Source: an uncultured Bacteroidales bacterium
GTDB taxonomy: Bacteria > Bacteroidota > Bacteroidia > Bacteroidales > Paludibacteraceae
Length of the DNA stretch: 24,297 nucleotides
Reading direction: 5' to 3'
Assembly: GCA_934716995.1 (NCBI GenBank)
Contig: CAKUYO010000029.1
Coordinates: 1 to 24,297 of the forward strand
Shown: positions 24,177 to 24,297 of the stretch, piece after piece
Layout: each line of letters starts with the position of its first letter
Position numbering within the stretch: the stretch's first letter is position 1
The notes under the pieces: generated by a model
The model's database searches: none
Seen by the model: the letters and a program-made list of their open reading frames with translations, nothing else
What the model was told of the DNA's origin: nothing
Position numbers and translations under genes: made by a program

Positions 24177-24207
24177 TTTGTTATTCCATTCACTTGCACT
24201 ATCTTTG
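24177..24207 (+). promoter_or_regulatory. Consensus promoter for the gene at the right edge
   Basis: TTTG (24177-24180), a 19-nt spacer, then TATCTTTG (24200-24207): exact match to the Bacteroidota promoter. Transcription would start about 47 nt before the ATG at 24261. The -33 box lies in the right arm of an AT-only 9-bp inverted repeat (24154-24162/24171-24179). Confidence 0.8.
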
Positions 24208-24260
24208 CATAAGATAGAAAAAATAGAACAGTAAGATAAGGATCTATATACTATGTAACT

Positions 24261-24297
24261 ATGGATATATCACGCGTACAGAAAATGTTGAGTAGCC
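24261..24297 (+). CDS. Start of a gene cut by the window edge
   Basis: An open frame begins MDISRVQKMLSS and runs off the window. The ATG is supported mainly by the ideal promoter upstream, with about 47 nt of leader. Twelve residues are too few to identify the product; no signal peptide is apparent. Confidence 0.5.
   Translation, partial: MDISRVQKMLSS

Overview
The window comes from a Bacteroidota chromosome, most likely Bacteroidales and probably the Prevotella group. Supporting signs are TAnnTTTG/TTTG-type promoters, few Shine-Dalgarno sites, fimbrillin lipoproteins with LLASC-like lipoboxes, DUF3575 proteins, an AsnA-type asparagine synthetase, and a secreted glycosidase with a T9SS-like C-terminal tail. 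Assignments rest on reading motifs; no database search was run.

Layout. The 3' end of a rubrerythrin gene (1-77) is followed by a strong hairpin terminator (117-158). From about 14.55 kb down to 203 runs a nine-gene minus-strand cluster that looks like one operon for type V (FimA/Mfa-type) surface fimbriae. In transcription order it has: a DUF3575 barrel protein with a charged repetitive tail; a DUF5119-like lipoprotein with a proline-rich minisatellite; three fimbrillin-family lipoproteins; a short DUF3575 protein; a large OmpA-like protein; an outer-membrane protein that appears to hold three tandem barrel units; and a periplasmic TPR protein. Hairpins lie in the two wider gaps, just after the second and third fimbrillin genes. 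All nine products carry export signals, so they can be read as pilins plus an envelope assembly or anchoring apparatus.

Divergent from this cluster is dnaX (14986-16776), convergent with asnA (16810-17847) across a shared terminator. asnA is divergent from a large secreted GH128-like glycosidase (18132-20864); the two promoters carry an identical 16-bp -7 region in inverted orientation. Then come a terminator, a tRNA-Arg(CCG) with a near-ideal promoter, and a triple 14-bp repeat.

The right end (about 21.05-24.05 kb) looks accessory. It holds an orphan fimbrillin paralogue that lacks the C-terminal signature of its relatives, a 62-bp near-perfect palindrome, an AAA_14/DUF4143 ATPase, 33-bp and 23-bp tandem repeats, and another copy of the 14-bp repeat found beside the tRNA. 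A textbook promoter then leads into a gene cut by the window edge (24261 onward).

The best candidates for something undescribed are the lower half of the fimbrial operon (OmpA-like, triple-barrel and TPR proteins as a possible assembly complex), the fimbrillin with a duplicated C-terminal module, and the orphan fimbrillin/palindrome/ATPase segment.
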